Assembly (NCBI RefSeq): GCF_026420845.1
Contig: NZ_JAOWCB010000001.1
Coordinates: 310,001-374,000, forward strand
DNA from: Streptomyces sp. PR69
GTDB lineage: Bacteria > Actinomycetota > Actinomycetes > Streptomycetales > Streptomycetaceae
Direction: 5' to 3'
Length of the DNA: 64,000 bases
Shown: positions 52,145-61,092 of the stretch, piece after piece
Layout of the letters: every line of letters starts with the position of its first letter
How positions within the stretch are numbered: the first letter of the stretch is position 1
Made by a program: the position numbers and the translations under genes
Notes under the pieces: generated by a model
The model's input: the letters and a program-made list of their open reading frames with translations, nothing else
What the model was told of the DNA's origin: nothing
Database searches by the model: none

Positions 52145-53935
52145 CTATCCTGCCGTCTCCTCCCGGGACAGCGCGATAGCCGTGTTCACCAGCGCGATAT
52201 GGCTGAACGCCTGGGGGAAGTTGCCCAGCTGCCGGCGGCCCGCCACGTCGTACTCCTCGGCCAGCAGGCCGACGTCATTGCGCAGGGCGAGCAGCTGCTC
52301 GAACCGCTGCCGCGCCTCCTTCACCCGGCCGGTCATCCGCAGCGCGTCGGCGAGCCAGAAAGAGCAGGCGAGAAACGTTCCTTCGCGCCCGGGCAGCCCG
52401 TCCACCGCCACGCCCGCCGTGCTGTAGCGGCGGACCAGCCCGTCCTCGCCCAGCTCGGCCCGTACCGCGTCCACCGTTCCGATCACGCGCGGGTCGTCCG
52501 GGGGCAGAAAGCCCAGCCGGGGGATCAGCAGCGTGGCCGCGTCCAGTTCCCGGGAGCCGTACGACTGGGTGAAGGTGTTCCGCTCGGGGTCGTACCCCTT
52601 CTCACACACCTCCCGGTGCACTTCGTCCCGCATCGCGCGCCACCGTGCCGCGTCCCCGTGCAGCGCCGGATAGTCCTCCAGGGTGCGTACGGCACGGTCC
52701 GCGGCCACCCACGCCATCACCTTGGAGTGCACGAAGTGCCGCCGCGGGCCCCGCACCTCCCACAGCCCCTCGTCGGGCTCCCGCCATGTGGACTCCAGGA
52801 ACCCCAGCAGGCTGAGCTGCAGACTCCAGGCGTGCTCCTCGGTGGTCAGGCCCGAGTCACGGGCCAGGGCCAGGGCGTCCATCACCTCGCCGTACACGTC
52901 CAGCTGCAGCTGGCTGACCGCCTCGTTGCCGATGCGCACCGGCGCGGAGCCCCCGTACCCGCCCAGCCACGGCACTTCCATCTCCGGCAGTCTGCGCTCA
53001 CCTGCCAGTCCGTACATGATCTGCAGGTCCGCGGGATCGCCCGCCACCGCGCGCAGCAGCCAGTCGCGCCATGCCTTCGCCTCGTCGAGATAGCCCGCCG
53101 TCAGCAGGGCGCTCAGGGTGAGGGAGGCGTCGCGCAGCCAGCAGTAGCGGTAGTCCCAGTTCCGTACGCCGCCGATCTCCTCGGGCAGGGAGGTGGTGGG
53201 CGCGGCGACGATGCCGCCGGTGGGGGCGTAGGTGAGCGCCTTGAGGGTGATCAGCGAGCGGACCACCGCCTCCCGGTACGGCCCCTCGTGCCGGCAGCGC
53301 GCCGCCCACACGCGCCAGTCGTGCGCGGTGTGCTCCAGTGCGGCCAGGGGGTCGATCTGTTCGGGACGGGCCTTGTGCGACGGATGCCAGGTGAGGACGA
53401 ACGCCACCGTCTCGCCTTCGCCGACCGTGAACGACGAGCAGGTGCTGTACTGCTGACCCCAGGTCTTGACCCGGGGTTCGCTGCGCAGCCACACGGAGTC
53501 GGGCCCCGCGATCGCCACCCGGCAGCCGTCCGCCCGCCGCATCCACGGCACGATGGACCCGTAGTCGAAGCGCAGCCGCAGCGTCGCGCTCATCTCGACG
53601 GAGCCGCTGACGCCTTCCACGATCCGCACCACATCCGGCGCGGCGTCGCGCTGCGGCATGAAGTCGACGACCTTGACGGTGCCGGTTCCGGTCTCCCACA
53701 CGGACTCCAGGATCAGTGTGTCCGCCCGGTAGCCGCGCCGGGTGCAGGGGCCCGCGCCCTTCGGGGCGATCCGCCAGTGGCCGTTTTCCTCGTCGCCGAG
53801 CAGCGCGGCGAAGCAGGCGGCCGAGTCGAAGCGGGGCAGACACAGCCAGTCGATCGATCCGTCTCTGCCGACGAGGGCGGCGGTCTGGAGATCGCCGATC
53901 AGGGCGTAGTCCTCGATGCGTTGCGTGGTCGTCAC
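52145..53935 (-). CDS. Glycoside hydrolase family 15 protein (trehalase/glucoamylase-like)
   Basis: This 596-residue cytoplasmic protein has no signal peptide. The N-terminal beta-sandwich begins RIEDYALIGDLQTAALVGRD, GSIDWLCLPRFDS, the usual start of prokaryotic GH15 trehalases. The (alpha/alpha)6 barrel has GGVRNWDYRYCWLRDASLTL, the acid region TWREPDEGLWEVRG and the base region LLAEEYDVAGRRQLGNFPQA. It likely releases glucose from trehalose or alpha-glucans inside the cell. Trehalose is a compatible solute, which fits the ectoine genes nearby only in theme. It is the first gene of a pair with the SDR. Confidence 0.93.
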   Translation of the reverse strand: MTTTQRIEDYALIGDLQTAALVGRDGSIDWLCLPRFDSAACFAALLGDEENGHWRIAPKGAGPCTRRGYRADTLILESVWETGTGTVKVVDFMPQRDAAPDVVRIVEGVSGSVEMSATLRLRFDYGSIVPWMRRADGCRVAIAGPDSVWLRSEPRVKTWGQQYSTCSSFTVGEGETVAFVLTWHPSHKARPEQIDPLAALEHTAHDWRVWAARCRHEGPYREAVVRSLITLKALTYAPTGGIVAAPTTSLPEEIGGVRNWDYRYCWLRDASLTLSALLTAGYLDEAKAWRDWLLRAVAGDPADLQIMYGLAGERRLPEMEVPWLGGYGGSAPVRIGNEAVSQLQLDVYGEVMDALALARDSGLTTEEHAWSLQLSLLGFLESTWREPDEGLWEVRGPRRHFVHSKVMAWVAADRAVRTLEDYPALHGDAARWRAMRDEVHREVCEKGYDPERNTFTQSYGSRELDAATLLIPRLGFLPPDDPRVIGTVDAVRAELGEDGLVRRYSTAGVAVDGLPGREGTFLACSFWLADALRMTGRVKEARQRFEQLLALRNDVGLLAEEYDVAGRRQLGNFPQAFSHIALVNTAIALSREETAG

Positions 53936-54041
53936 GATCCGGCGTGTTCCCGCCAGGTGTGTTTGCTAAGCAGCGGCACGGCCGGCACGGCCGGTGCGGC
54001 GCCAGCGCAGGTGCCAGCGCGGTCAGACGGCGGCAGTCAGG

Positions 54042-54836
54042 TCAGACGGCGGTCGCGGCGGCCGGCCCATCGGCGTCGGCCCGGTCCGCCGCCGCCTCGC
54101 GGTCGCGCTTCTCCCGGCGCACCAGGATCACCCAGCCGACCGGCACGGCCGCGGCGAAGAGCCACCACTGGACGGCGTACGCCATATGCGCGCCGATCGA
54201 CTGGTGGTCCGGCTCGGGGATCTGCTCCGGACGGCCGTTCGGCGGTGCGGGCCCGGTCTGCTCCAGATAGCCGCCGAGGACCGGGCGGCCCAGCCGCTCG
54301 GCCTGCTGCTCGCTGTTGATCAGCATGGTCTGACGGGGCGGCAGCCCGGCCAGATCCTTGATGCCGCTGGCCTGTGTGGTCTCGTCGGCCTTGAGCCTGC
54401 CGGTGACCGTCACCGTGCCCTTGGGCGGGGCCGGGACCGCCGGGTACGCCTTCTGGTCGGCGGCGGCCGGCACCCAGCCGCGGTTGACCAGGACGACGCG
54501 GCCGTCGTCGAGCACCAGCGGCGTGAGCACATGGAACCCGATCCGGTCGTCGGCGTTCGTGCGGCGGCGCACGACGACTTCGTCCTCGGCGTCGAATGTG
54601 CCCGTCGCGGTGACCCGCCGCCAGTAGTCGGCGCGGGGGACGGTGTGCCCTGGGGAGGTGAGCTCCGTCACGGGCACGGGCTCCGCGCGCAGATTCCCGG
54701 CGATCAGCTCGTTCTGCGCGACCCGGCGCTCATGGCGGTGCAGCTGCCAGAAGCCCAGCTCGACCATCGTGGGGACGAGGACGAGGGCGAGGAGGGTGAG
54801 GATCACCCACTGCCGGGACAACAGGAAGCGGTACAC
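54042..54836 (-). CDS. SURF1-family cytochrome oxidase assembly protein
   Basis: This 264-residue protein has one N-terminal helix (VILTLLALVLVPTMVELGFW, then QLHRHERR) and one near residue 220-240 (VQWWLFAAAVPVGWVILV), with the soluble domain between. SURF1-typical parts are FWQLHRHERR, VLVNRGWVPAAA and GYLEQTG. SURF1 helps to insert heme a into cytochrome aa3 oxidase. It stands alone here, away from oxidase genes, as in other Streptomyces. Confidence 0.92.
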   Translation of the reverse strand: MYRFLLSRQWVILTLLALVLVPTMVELGFWQLHRHERRVAQNELIAGNLRAEPVPVTELTSPGHTVPRADYWRRVTATGTFDAEDEVVVRRRTNADDRIGFHVLTPLVLDDGRVVLVNRGWVPAAADQKAYPAVPAPPKGTVTVTGRLKADETTQASGIKDLAGLPPRQTMLINSEQQAERLGRPVLGGYLEQTGPAPPNGRPEQIPEPDHQSIGAHMAYAVQWWLFAAAVPVGWVILVRREKRDREAAADRADADGPAAATAV

Positions 54837-54893
54837 GCACTGACCGTACCCGCCGCTTCCCGCCGCCTCGCGGCCGGGTGCCGCCCACCACGC

Positions 54894-55136
54894 TCACACG
54901 TGGTCGACGATGCCCGCCTTGCCCTCCGCGCGGGCGCAGTGGGCTCCGCAGTAGAAGTGGCCGTCGGCCTCGACGCCCTGGCCGATGATCTGGACCCGGC
55001 AGTGTTCGCAGATGGGCGCCAGACGATGGACGGCGCAGGCGAAGCAGTCGAATACATGCACAGCTCCTTGTGCATGCACCTCGAAGGACAGGTGGTACTC
55101 GTTTCCGCAGACCTCGCAACGTGCCATGCGCGGCAT
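54894..55136 (-). CDS. Small cysteine-rich, probably zinc-binding protein
   Basis: This 80-residue protein has CEVCGNEYHLSFEVHAQG, CFACAVHRLAPICEHC and GHFYCGAHCARAEG: eight or nine cysteines and several histidines in four CxxC-like knuckles, enough for two zinc sites. No enzyme motif is present. Such proteins are widespread in actinobacteria and are sometimes called metallothionein-like. The ATG at 55136 has GGGGGA six bases upstream; a second ATG follows three codons later. Confidence 0.8.
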   Translation of the reverse strand: MPRMARCEVCGNEYHLSFEVHAQGAVHVFDCFACAVHRLAPICEHCRVQIIGQGVEADGHFYCGAHCARAEGKAGIVDHV

Positions 55137-55277
55137 GCTCCGTCCCCCGGCCGCCGCGGGCAAGGCTATGGCGGGTGGGTCGGTACGGCTGCACCCGACC
55201 GGCCCAGCGGCGGGTACGCGTCTTCGCCGGCCGGGTCCGCGGCCGGAGGAGGGCTGAGGGGCGTAGGCGATACCGCT

Positions 55278-55323
55278 GTCGCCGCCGGGCGGCAGGCCCA
55301 GTGGCCGGCCGCCCGGCGGCGAC
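55278..55323 (-). terminator. 15-bp hairpin terminator of the peptidoglycan-binding protein gene
   Basis: Perfect arms 55278-55292 and 55309-55323 with a 16-base loop, 10 bases beyond the stop codon. Confidence 0.8.
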
Positions 55324-55333
55324 GTGCGTGCGG

Positions 55334-55729
55334 TCAGCAGCCGTTGCGCAGCCGGTCCCAGGTGACGGGGCCGATGATGCCGTCGACGCCTATGCCGCAC
55401 CAGCTCTGGAAGTCGCGCGCCGCGCGATAGGTCGCCGGGCCGAAGGCGCCGTCAATGCCGCTGGCGCCCACTCCGAAGCCCCTCGCAACCAGGAGGCACT
55501 GCGCCTCACGCACTGTGTTCCCCTGGCTTCCCTGCCGGATCGTGGGGGGCGTCCGCCTGTTGTCATAGCCGCAGTACCACGCCTGGATCGCCGAATCCCC
55601 GGCCGGCGCCGCCTTCGTCGACGCGGGCGCGGGCGCGGCCGACGCGCTGCCCGCCGACAGGGCGGTGCTGCCGGCCATGAGCGAAGCGATGACCGCGGCC
55701 GAAGCCGCGAACCGCCGCGAAATCCTCAT
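55334..55729 (-). CDS. Secreted peptidoglycan-binding domain protein
   Basis: This 131-residue protein has a signal peptide (RRFAASAAVIASLMAGSTAL, then SAGSASAAPA) and a single PG_binding_1 domain: IRQGSQGNTVREAQCLLVAR, IDGAFGPATYRAARDFQ and VDGIIGPVTWDRLRNGC. Two cysteine pairs suggest disulfides outside the cell. It probably binds the wall without cutting it. ATG 55729 has GGAG about six bases upstream. Confidence 0.88.
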   Translation of the reverse strand: MRISRRFAASAAVIASLMAGSTALSAGSASAAPAPASTKAAPAGDSAIQAWYCGYDNRRTPPTIRQGSQGNTVREAQCLLVARGFGVGASGIDGAFGPATYRAARDFQSWCGIGVDGIIGPVTWDRLRNGC

Positions 55730-55951
55730 ACCCACTCCTTCACTGTCAGGGCTGGTCGATTCTCGCAGCGCACGACCCTAGAGCTCGGGGGTGCCGCATG
55801 GTAGGGGACCCAGAGGGCGCTGGCTCATTACGGCCGTTGAGGCACACGGCCGTGGCCTGGGCGCATCGATCGCCAGCGCCTTGAGCGAGGGGCATGGTGC
55901 AGACCTGACGGCGGCGGGCCATTGGGCCGAAATGCGGCAGGCCAGTCCCGG

Positions 55952-56989
55952 CTAGTCCGCCGGGGGCGCCGCAGGCGCCACATCGCGCAGCAGCTGCGTG
56001 AAAGCGGCCTCGTCGACGACCGGGGTCCCGTACGAGCGGGCCTTGACCACCTTGGACGTGGCGGCGTCCGGGTCGTTGGTCACCAGCAGGCTCGTCAGCC
56101 GCGAGACGGAGGTGGCGATATGCAGCCCCGCCTCGATCGCACGGTCCTCCAGCAGTTCGCGGTCCACGGAGGTGTCCCCGGAGATCGCCACCCGCATGCC
56201 CTGCATCAGCGGCTTGCCCGGCTCATAGCGGCCCGGATTGGGATGGGGACAGGCGGGCCTTTTGCGCGAAGGCCGCCAACTGCGCTGCCCATATGAGCCG
56301 TACGAGCTGGGTGAGCCGTACGGGGGGTGTGCCGCGCCGCGCGAGCCGGGCGAAGCCTGGTACCCGATACGCGGTACGGCGGGGGAGTCGGACCACTCGG
56401 TCAGGGGACGGCACTCCAGCAGCGGCAGCCTCACCCCTGCGCGCGCGGCCGCATGCAGACTGGGCCGGAACGCCTCCGCGAGCACCCGCGCGTCGTCCAG
56501 CGCATGGTGCGCCCGCTGCTGTACGACGCCGAAGTGCGCGGCGAGCGACTCCAGTCGGTGGTTGGGCAGCGGCAGCCGCAGCTCCTTGGCGAGCGCGATG
56601 GTGCACAGCCGCTGACGGGTCGGGGCCGTGCGCTCGGCCCGCGCATACTCCCGGGCGATCATCGACCAGTCGAAGATGGCGTTGTGCGCGACCAGGACAC
56701 GCCCGTCGAGCCGCTCCGACAACTCGCCCGCGATGTCGCCGAAGAGCGGAGCGCCGTGCAGCATGTCGCCGGTCAGCCCGTGAATCCACACGGGGCCCGG
56801 ATCGCGCTCCGGGTTGACCAGCGTGTACCAGTGGTCCTCCACCTCGCCCCGCGCGTCAAGACGGTAGACGGCGGCGGACACTATCCGGTCATCACGGGCG
56901 AGTCCGGTGGTCTCCACGTCGACGACCGCGTATCCCTGCGGATACGCGTCCGGCCACGCTGTCGCTGCTGTCGTACGGTCGTCGAGCAT
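55952..56989 (-). CDS. DEDDh 3'-5' exonuclease with C-terminal BRCT domain
   Basis: This 345-residue protein has an N-terminal DnaQ-like exonuclease: Exo I YAVVDVETTGLARDD (Asp, Glu), Exo II VLVAHNAIFDWSMIA (Asp) and Exo III QRAHHALDDARVLAEA (His, Asp), so all DEDDh residues are kept. A Ser/Pro/Tyr-rich linker (about 215-260) leads to a BRCT domain (MRVAISGDTSVDRELLEDRA to the end, with LLVTNDPDAATSKVVKA). It probably works in DNA repair or end trimming rather than as the replicative epsilon subunit. Confidence 0.9.
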   Translation of the reverse strand: MLDDRTTAATAWPDAYPQGYAVVDVETTGLARDDRIVSAAVYRLDARGEVEDHWYTLVNPERDPGPVWIHGLTGDMLHGAPLFGDIAGELSERLDGRVLVAHNAIFDWSMIAREYARAERTAPTRQRLCTIALAKELRLPLPNHRLESLAAHFGVVQQRAHHALDDARVLAEAFRPSLHAAARAGVRLPLLECRPLTEWSDSPAVPRIGYQASPGSRGAAHPPYGSPSSYGSYGQRSWRPSRKRPACPHPNPGRYEPGKPLMQGMRVAISGDTSVDRELLEDRAIEAGLHIATSVSRLTSLLVTNDPDAATSKVVKARSYGTPVVDEAAFTQLLRDVAPAAPPAD

Positions 56990-57126
56990 GGTCCCAGAGA
57001 ATACGGGCCGCCACTGACAGCGATGGCGGCCGCCCCTGTACACAATCGATCGCGGCCGCCCCATACCCGCAGCCGCCGCGCGGGTCGGTACCCGTCCGGC
57101 GACGCCGCCGGTGAGAACCTCCCCAC

Positions 57127-57834
57127 GTGACCGAACCCACCCACGCAGAGGCCCATGGAGCGCTGGGCACCCGCCTCAACTGGCTGCGGGCCGCCGTGCT
57201 CGGGGCGAACGACGGCATCGTCTCCACCGCGGGCCTCGTCGTCGGCGTCGCCGGAGCGACCACCGACCGCTCCACGCTGCTCACCGCCGGGCTCGCGGGA
57301 CTCATCGCGGGCTCCATGTCCATGGCGGCCGGCGAGTATGTCTCCGTCTCCACCCAGCGCGACTCGGAGAAGGCGGCACTCGCGGTGGAGCGCTGGGAGC
57401 TGCGCGAGCAGCCGGAGGAGGAGCTCGACGAGCTGACCGGGCTGCTCAAGGACCGCGGACTGAGCGAGGAAGTGGCCCGTGAGGCGGCCGAGCAGCTCAC
57501 CGCACGCGATGCGCTGCGCGCCCACGCGCGAGTCGAACTGGGCATCGACCCTGACCAGCTGACCAACCCTTGGCACGCCGCGGCCGCCAGCTTCTTCGCC
57601 TTCACGGCGGGCGCGCTGCTGCCGCTGCTGGCCATGGTCCTCCCACCGGCCCCTGAGCGCGTCTATGTCACGGTCCTGTCGGTCCTCGCCGCCCTCACCC
57701 TCACCGGCTGGTGGAGCGCCCGCCTGGGGGCCGCCCCTCCCAGGCGCGCCATGGCGCGGGTCGTGGGCGGGGGAGCGCTGGCGATGGCGGTGACGTACGG
57801 GGTGGGGTCGCTGCTGGGGGCGGCGGGGGTTTAG
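57127..57834 (+). CDS. VIT/CCC1-family iron/manganese transporter
   Basis: This 235-residue membrane protein has the two VIT1/CCC1 half-motifs LRAAVLGANDGIVSTAGLVV and LIAGSMSMAAGEYVSVSTQ, followed by a charged helical cytoplasmic metal-binding region (about 85-145) and three C-terminal helices. The family moves Fe2+ or Mn2+ out of the cytoplasm in exchange for H+. It starts at GTG 57127 without a clear ribosome-binding site. It converges with the NACHT gene, the stops being five bases apart. Confidence 0.92.
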   Translation: MTEPTHAEAHGALGTRLNWLRAAVLGANDGIVSTAGLVVGVAGATTDRSTLLTAGLAGLIAGSMSMAAGEYVSVSTQRDSEKAALAVERWELREQPEEELDELTGLLKDRGLSEEVAREAAEQLTARDALRAHARVELGIDPDQLTNPWHAAAASFFAFTAGALLPLLAMVLPPAPERVYVTVLSVLAALTLTGWWSARLGAAPPRRAMARVVGGGALAMAVTYGVGSLLGAAGV

Positions 57835-57839
57835 CGGAT

Positions 57840-60800
57840 CTAGCGGATGATGATCCGGCCGGGGGCGAAGCGGTCCAGGCCGATGAGCGGGGTGTCGCGG
57901 GTGGCGTGGATCGTGAGCTGTTCCATGCCGGCCAAGGGGGTGAGGTCGATCGCGGGCCCGCTGGATCGCATCCACAAGTGGAGCTCGGTGAGGGAGCGAA
58001 GCTCCCGCAGTGGGCTGAGGTCTTCGGGGAGTTCACAGTGCTCCAGCTGCAGCCGCTCCAGCCGGGTGAGTCCGCTGAGCAGCTCCAGCGCACAGGGGGC
58101 GACCTGCCAGAGCCTCAGTGTGCTCAGCCCGGCCAGACTGGGCGTACGGGACAGTTGTCTCAGCTGTGTGAGCCCGGACAGCCCGAGGGAGGTCAGGCCG
58201 GGCCAGCGCTCGACGCCGTCCAGGGACACATAGCGCAGCTGCCGGAAGAGCAGGAGTTCGGTCAGGTGCGCGCCGATCGGCAGCTCGCCGACGCTTTCGA
58301 TGAGCAGGGGGTGATCGAGCGCCAGCTCTCGCAGGTCGGGCATTGCCTCAAGGGCTCGCACATCCACCTCCATGTGGACGTTGGCGAGCCACAGCCCTTC
58401 GATGCCGGGCCGGGCGAGCGGTGCGAGGTCGCGGACCTCTTGACAGTAGGTGAGCGTGACCTCTTTCAGCTGCGGAAGAGCCCTCAGGGGAGCAAGGTCG
58501 GTCAGTTGCCCGTTGTCGTGGATGTACAACTCCTTGAGGCCGTGAAGGGCGAGCAACGGCGTGAGGTCGGCATGCGGGCCTGTCAGACCGACACAGCGCG
58601 CGTGCGGGATGTGCCGCACGGCCTGGAACTGTTCCGGAGTGCTGATGGACAGAAAGCCGTCGTCCCATGCCCCGGCGGCCAGCACATCCCTGGCGTACGA
58701 CTCCGTGTCGAAGGAGCTCCATGCACGGGAAACCTGGACGGCAACCCGCAGGCGGTCGTCCTCCCGGAACCGTGCAATGACCGCCAGCGCCGCATCCCCC
58801 TCAAAGCTCGCCGCCGTCCGCACCACCGCCTCCGCCGTCTCCTCCTCCAGCCCCTCCGGCCCCGGCAGCAGCTCCAGCACCAGCTCACCCGCCTTGGCCA
58901 ACTCCACCGCCTCATCGAGCGACCGGGGCGGCACCAGCTCCTCCGTACGCCTCTCCACCTCCCCCCGCACCTCAGGGTCCAGCTCCGGCGCGTGTTCCAG
59001 ACAGGCGGCCGCGAGCAGGACGAGCCGGTTGCGCAGCCGTGGTGCGCGGTCGGCGCGCCGGAGTATCTGGCGGAGCAGCCGGGTGCGTTCCTCCACGCGC
59101 GCGTGCCCCACCGCCATACGCACCACGTCGTCCCACTGGTCGTCGTGCGCGTTCTTCACCAGGACGCCGAAGTCCCGGGACTCGACCGCCGCCTTCGCGC
59201 CCAGATAGTCCTGGAAGGTGCGGTGTACGAAGTCGACGGCGCCCGGCACGGGCTCCCGGAGCAGCCCGCTGCGGATCAGCAGATGGGCGAAGACGTCCTC
59301 CGGCCCGCCGGACACCTGAGGCATGGCCGCAAGCCATTCCCCGAGCATCTCGACGGCCTCCGGGCGGGAGGCCTCCACCTGTCCGTTGCGGATCAGCCAG
59401 TACGCCAGTCGCTGGAGCAGGGCCGTCTGCTCGTCGCGGGTGAGGGACACGCCCTCCACGCACCCGATCTCCCGCTCCATGTCGCGGCGTACGAGCAGCA
59501 TGTCGAGGGCCGCGTCGTACAGCTCCTTGCGGGCGCGCGGCAGATGCATGCGCCGGTCGCGGTTGAGCGCGCACAGCAGGGCGCACATCAGCGGATTGGT
59601 GGCCAGCCGCCCCAGGTCCCGCCGGGTGGTGACGGCCTGGACCAGGGACTTCTCATAGGTGTCGAGCAGCTCCGTGTCCGCCCGGTTCTCCCGGCGCGCC
59701 GTGTCATGCCAGTGGGCGATGAACGCCCGGATGTCCCGGCGGTCCATGGGGAGCAGCGAACGCTGCGCGAAGCCCTGGGAGGCCAGCCAGTCCTCCGGGA
59801 CCGCGGACGGCCGGGTCGTCACCACATACCGCGCCTCAGGAAAGGCCGCGATCAGCGACTTCAGCCAGGTCTCCGTGCGATGGCGCAGCCGCGTCGGCAC
59901 CTCGTCCACACCGTCGATCAGCACCGCCGCCCGCCCCGAGGACATCAGCGCGTCGACCCATCCCGCCGGAGCCGAGCCGTGCAGCGGCACCCCCGCCGCC
60001 CGTAAGAAGTCGTCCGGCAGCGGCAGGGCCTCCGACGAGGTGAAGGCGCGCAGCCTCAGCACAAACGGCACACACCGGTTCCAGTCGGCCAGCTCGACGG
60101 GGAAGGTGCGCCGGGCCGCGTTCAGGGCCAACCACTGCACCAGCGTCGACTTGCCGGAGCCCGCGGGGCCGCGCAGCAGCACGCGGTCCGACTCCATGAG
60201 CGCCTGCTCGGCGCTGACCGCGACCCGGACCGCGCGGTCGGGCAGTCCCGGCCCTTCCCGGTCGGTCACGCTCAGACTGATGTAGGCCGTGTCCAGCGGC
60301 CATTCGCTCGCCGACCGCCCCAGCGTCAGCCCGAACAGCTCCAGCCGGCCGTGCGTCGCGGCTATGTAGTCCGCGTACCGCTGTTCGAACTCCAGCGCCG
60401 CCGCTTCCGGCCGCCGGCCCGCAAGCCCCTCCACCAGCGTCTGCGTCCGGCCCGCCGCGCGGGTCTGTTCGACTGCCGCGCGCGCCGGGAACGACGGATG
60501 CGCGGTGAGCTGCTCGACCACATGGGCGCAGCACAGCGACAGCAGCTCCTCGTACAGATCCAGCGCCCGGTCGCTCAGCCCCGCCGCCGGGCTGTGCAGT
60601 TCGTCGCGGAGCCGCTCCGGGTCCAGGTCCAGCCGGAAGAGCCGGTCCGCGCCGATCGCGCCCGCCGCGGTGAAGCTGTCCCGCACCGCGTCGACCGCCG
60701 CCAGCCGCTCATGCTCGGGCAGTGCGGCGTACGACTGTGACAGCCGCGCGGACAGCGTCTTCGCCAGCCTGTCGGGTGAGGCCGGCCGGGGGAGGGGACG

Positions 60801-60911
60801 CAGCGGGCGGTCCACCAGGCCCGCTCCGGGGCGTGGGGCGAGCAGGGGCTTGACCGCCGTGCCCAGCACCGTGCCGACGAGACGGGCGACGACGACTTCC
60901 AGGCTCTGCAC
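57840..60911 (-). CDS. NACHT-LRR STAND NTPase (candidate anti-phage defence protein)
   Basis: This 1023-residue protein has three parts. Residues 1-235 are helical with no catalytic motif, like the N-terminal helical domains of bacterial NACHT proteins. Residues about 240-650 are the NTPase: Walker A RGPAGSGKST (about 247-256), Walker B AVLIDGVDEVP (329-339, with the NACHT-type DGxDE), sensor VVTTRPSA and the closing helical block FVHRTFQDYLGAKAA. Residues about 740-1020 are leucine-rich repeats (LKELYIHDNGQLTDLAPLRA, and others) which probably sense a ligand. GTG 60911 has a GGGGGG site eight bases upstream. No effector gene is adjacent. Bacterial NACHT proteins have been shown to protect against phages. 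Confidence 0.9.
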   Translation of the reverse strand: MQSLEVVVARLVGTVLGTAVKPLLAPRPGAGLVDRPLRPLPRPASPDRLAKTLSARLSQSYAALPEHERLAAVDAVRDSFTAAGAIGADRLFRLDLDPERLRDELHSPAAGLSDRALDLYEELLSLCCAHVVEQLTAHPSFPARAAVEQTRAAGRTQTLVEGLAGRRPEAAALEFEQRYADYIAATHGRLELFGLTLGRSASEWPLDTAYISLSVTDREGPGLPDRAVRVAVSAEQALMESDRVLLRGPAGSGKSTLVQWLALNAARRTFPVELADWNRCVPFVLRLRAFTSSEALPLPDDFLRAAGVPLHGSAPAGWVDALMSSGRAAVLIDGVDEVPTRLRHRTETWLKSLIAAFPEARYVVTTRPSAVPEDWLASQGFAQRSLLPMDRRDIRAFIAHWHDTARRENRADTELLDTYEKSLVQAVTTRRDLGRLATNPLMCALLCALNRDRRMHLPRARKELYDAALDMLLVRRDMEREIGCVEGVSLTRDEQTALLQRLAYWLIRNGQVEASRPEAVEMLGEWLAAMPQVSGGPEDVFAHLLIRSGLLREPVPGAVDFVHRTFQDYLGAKAAVESRDFGVLVKNAHDDQWDDVVRMAVGHARVEERTRLLRQILRRADRAPRLRNRLVLLAAACLEHAPELDPEVRGEVERRTEELVPPRSLDEAVELAKAGELVLELLPGPEGLEEETAEAVVRTAASFEGDAALAVIARFREDDRLRVAVQVSRAWSSFDTESYARDVLAAGAWDDGFLSISTPEQFQAVRHIPHARCVGLTGPHADLTPLLALHGLKELYIHDNGQLTDLAPLRALPQLKEVTLTYCQEVRDLAPLARPGIEGLWLANVHMEVDVRALEAMPDLRELALDHPLLIESVGELPIGAHLTELLLFRQLRYVSLDGVERWPGLTSLGLSGLTQLRQLSRTPSLAGLSTLRLWQVAPCALELLSGLTRLERLQLEHCELPEDLSPLRELRSLTELHLWMRSSGPAIDLTPLAGMEQLTIHATRDTPLIGLDRFAPGRIIIR

Positions 60912-60995
60912 GGCAGTTGCCCCCCCGATGGTCTCCCGATGGCGCCCCCAGACGCGCTTTCCGAGGGGGATCGTATGCGCCGCAGGATGCCGCTG

Positions 60996-61012
60996 TTGGC
61001 AGAAGTCGCCAA
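60996..61012. promoter_or_regulatory. Small dyad in the NACHT/hydroxylase divergent gap
   Basis: TTGGC-AGAAGTC-GCCAA, 84 bp before the NACHT start, is a possible operator in the 181-bp divergent region. TACGGT at 61081 is a good -10 box for the hydroxylase-fold gene and would make it leaderless. Confidence 0.4.
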
Positions 61013-61092
61013 TGGTCGCTGACAGATAGTCTCGCATACTTGTCGGTAACAACCTCTAGTCGCAGCCCGGCATCCGCCTCTACGGTGCACGC

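Noticed and set aside
57711..60005. 764-codon plus-strand open frame antisense to the NACHT gene
   Set aside because: It is rich in Gln/Arg/Gly/His with no domain, as expected for the shadow of a high-GC gene; the minus-strand frame has Walker motifs, repeats and a ribosome-binding site.
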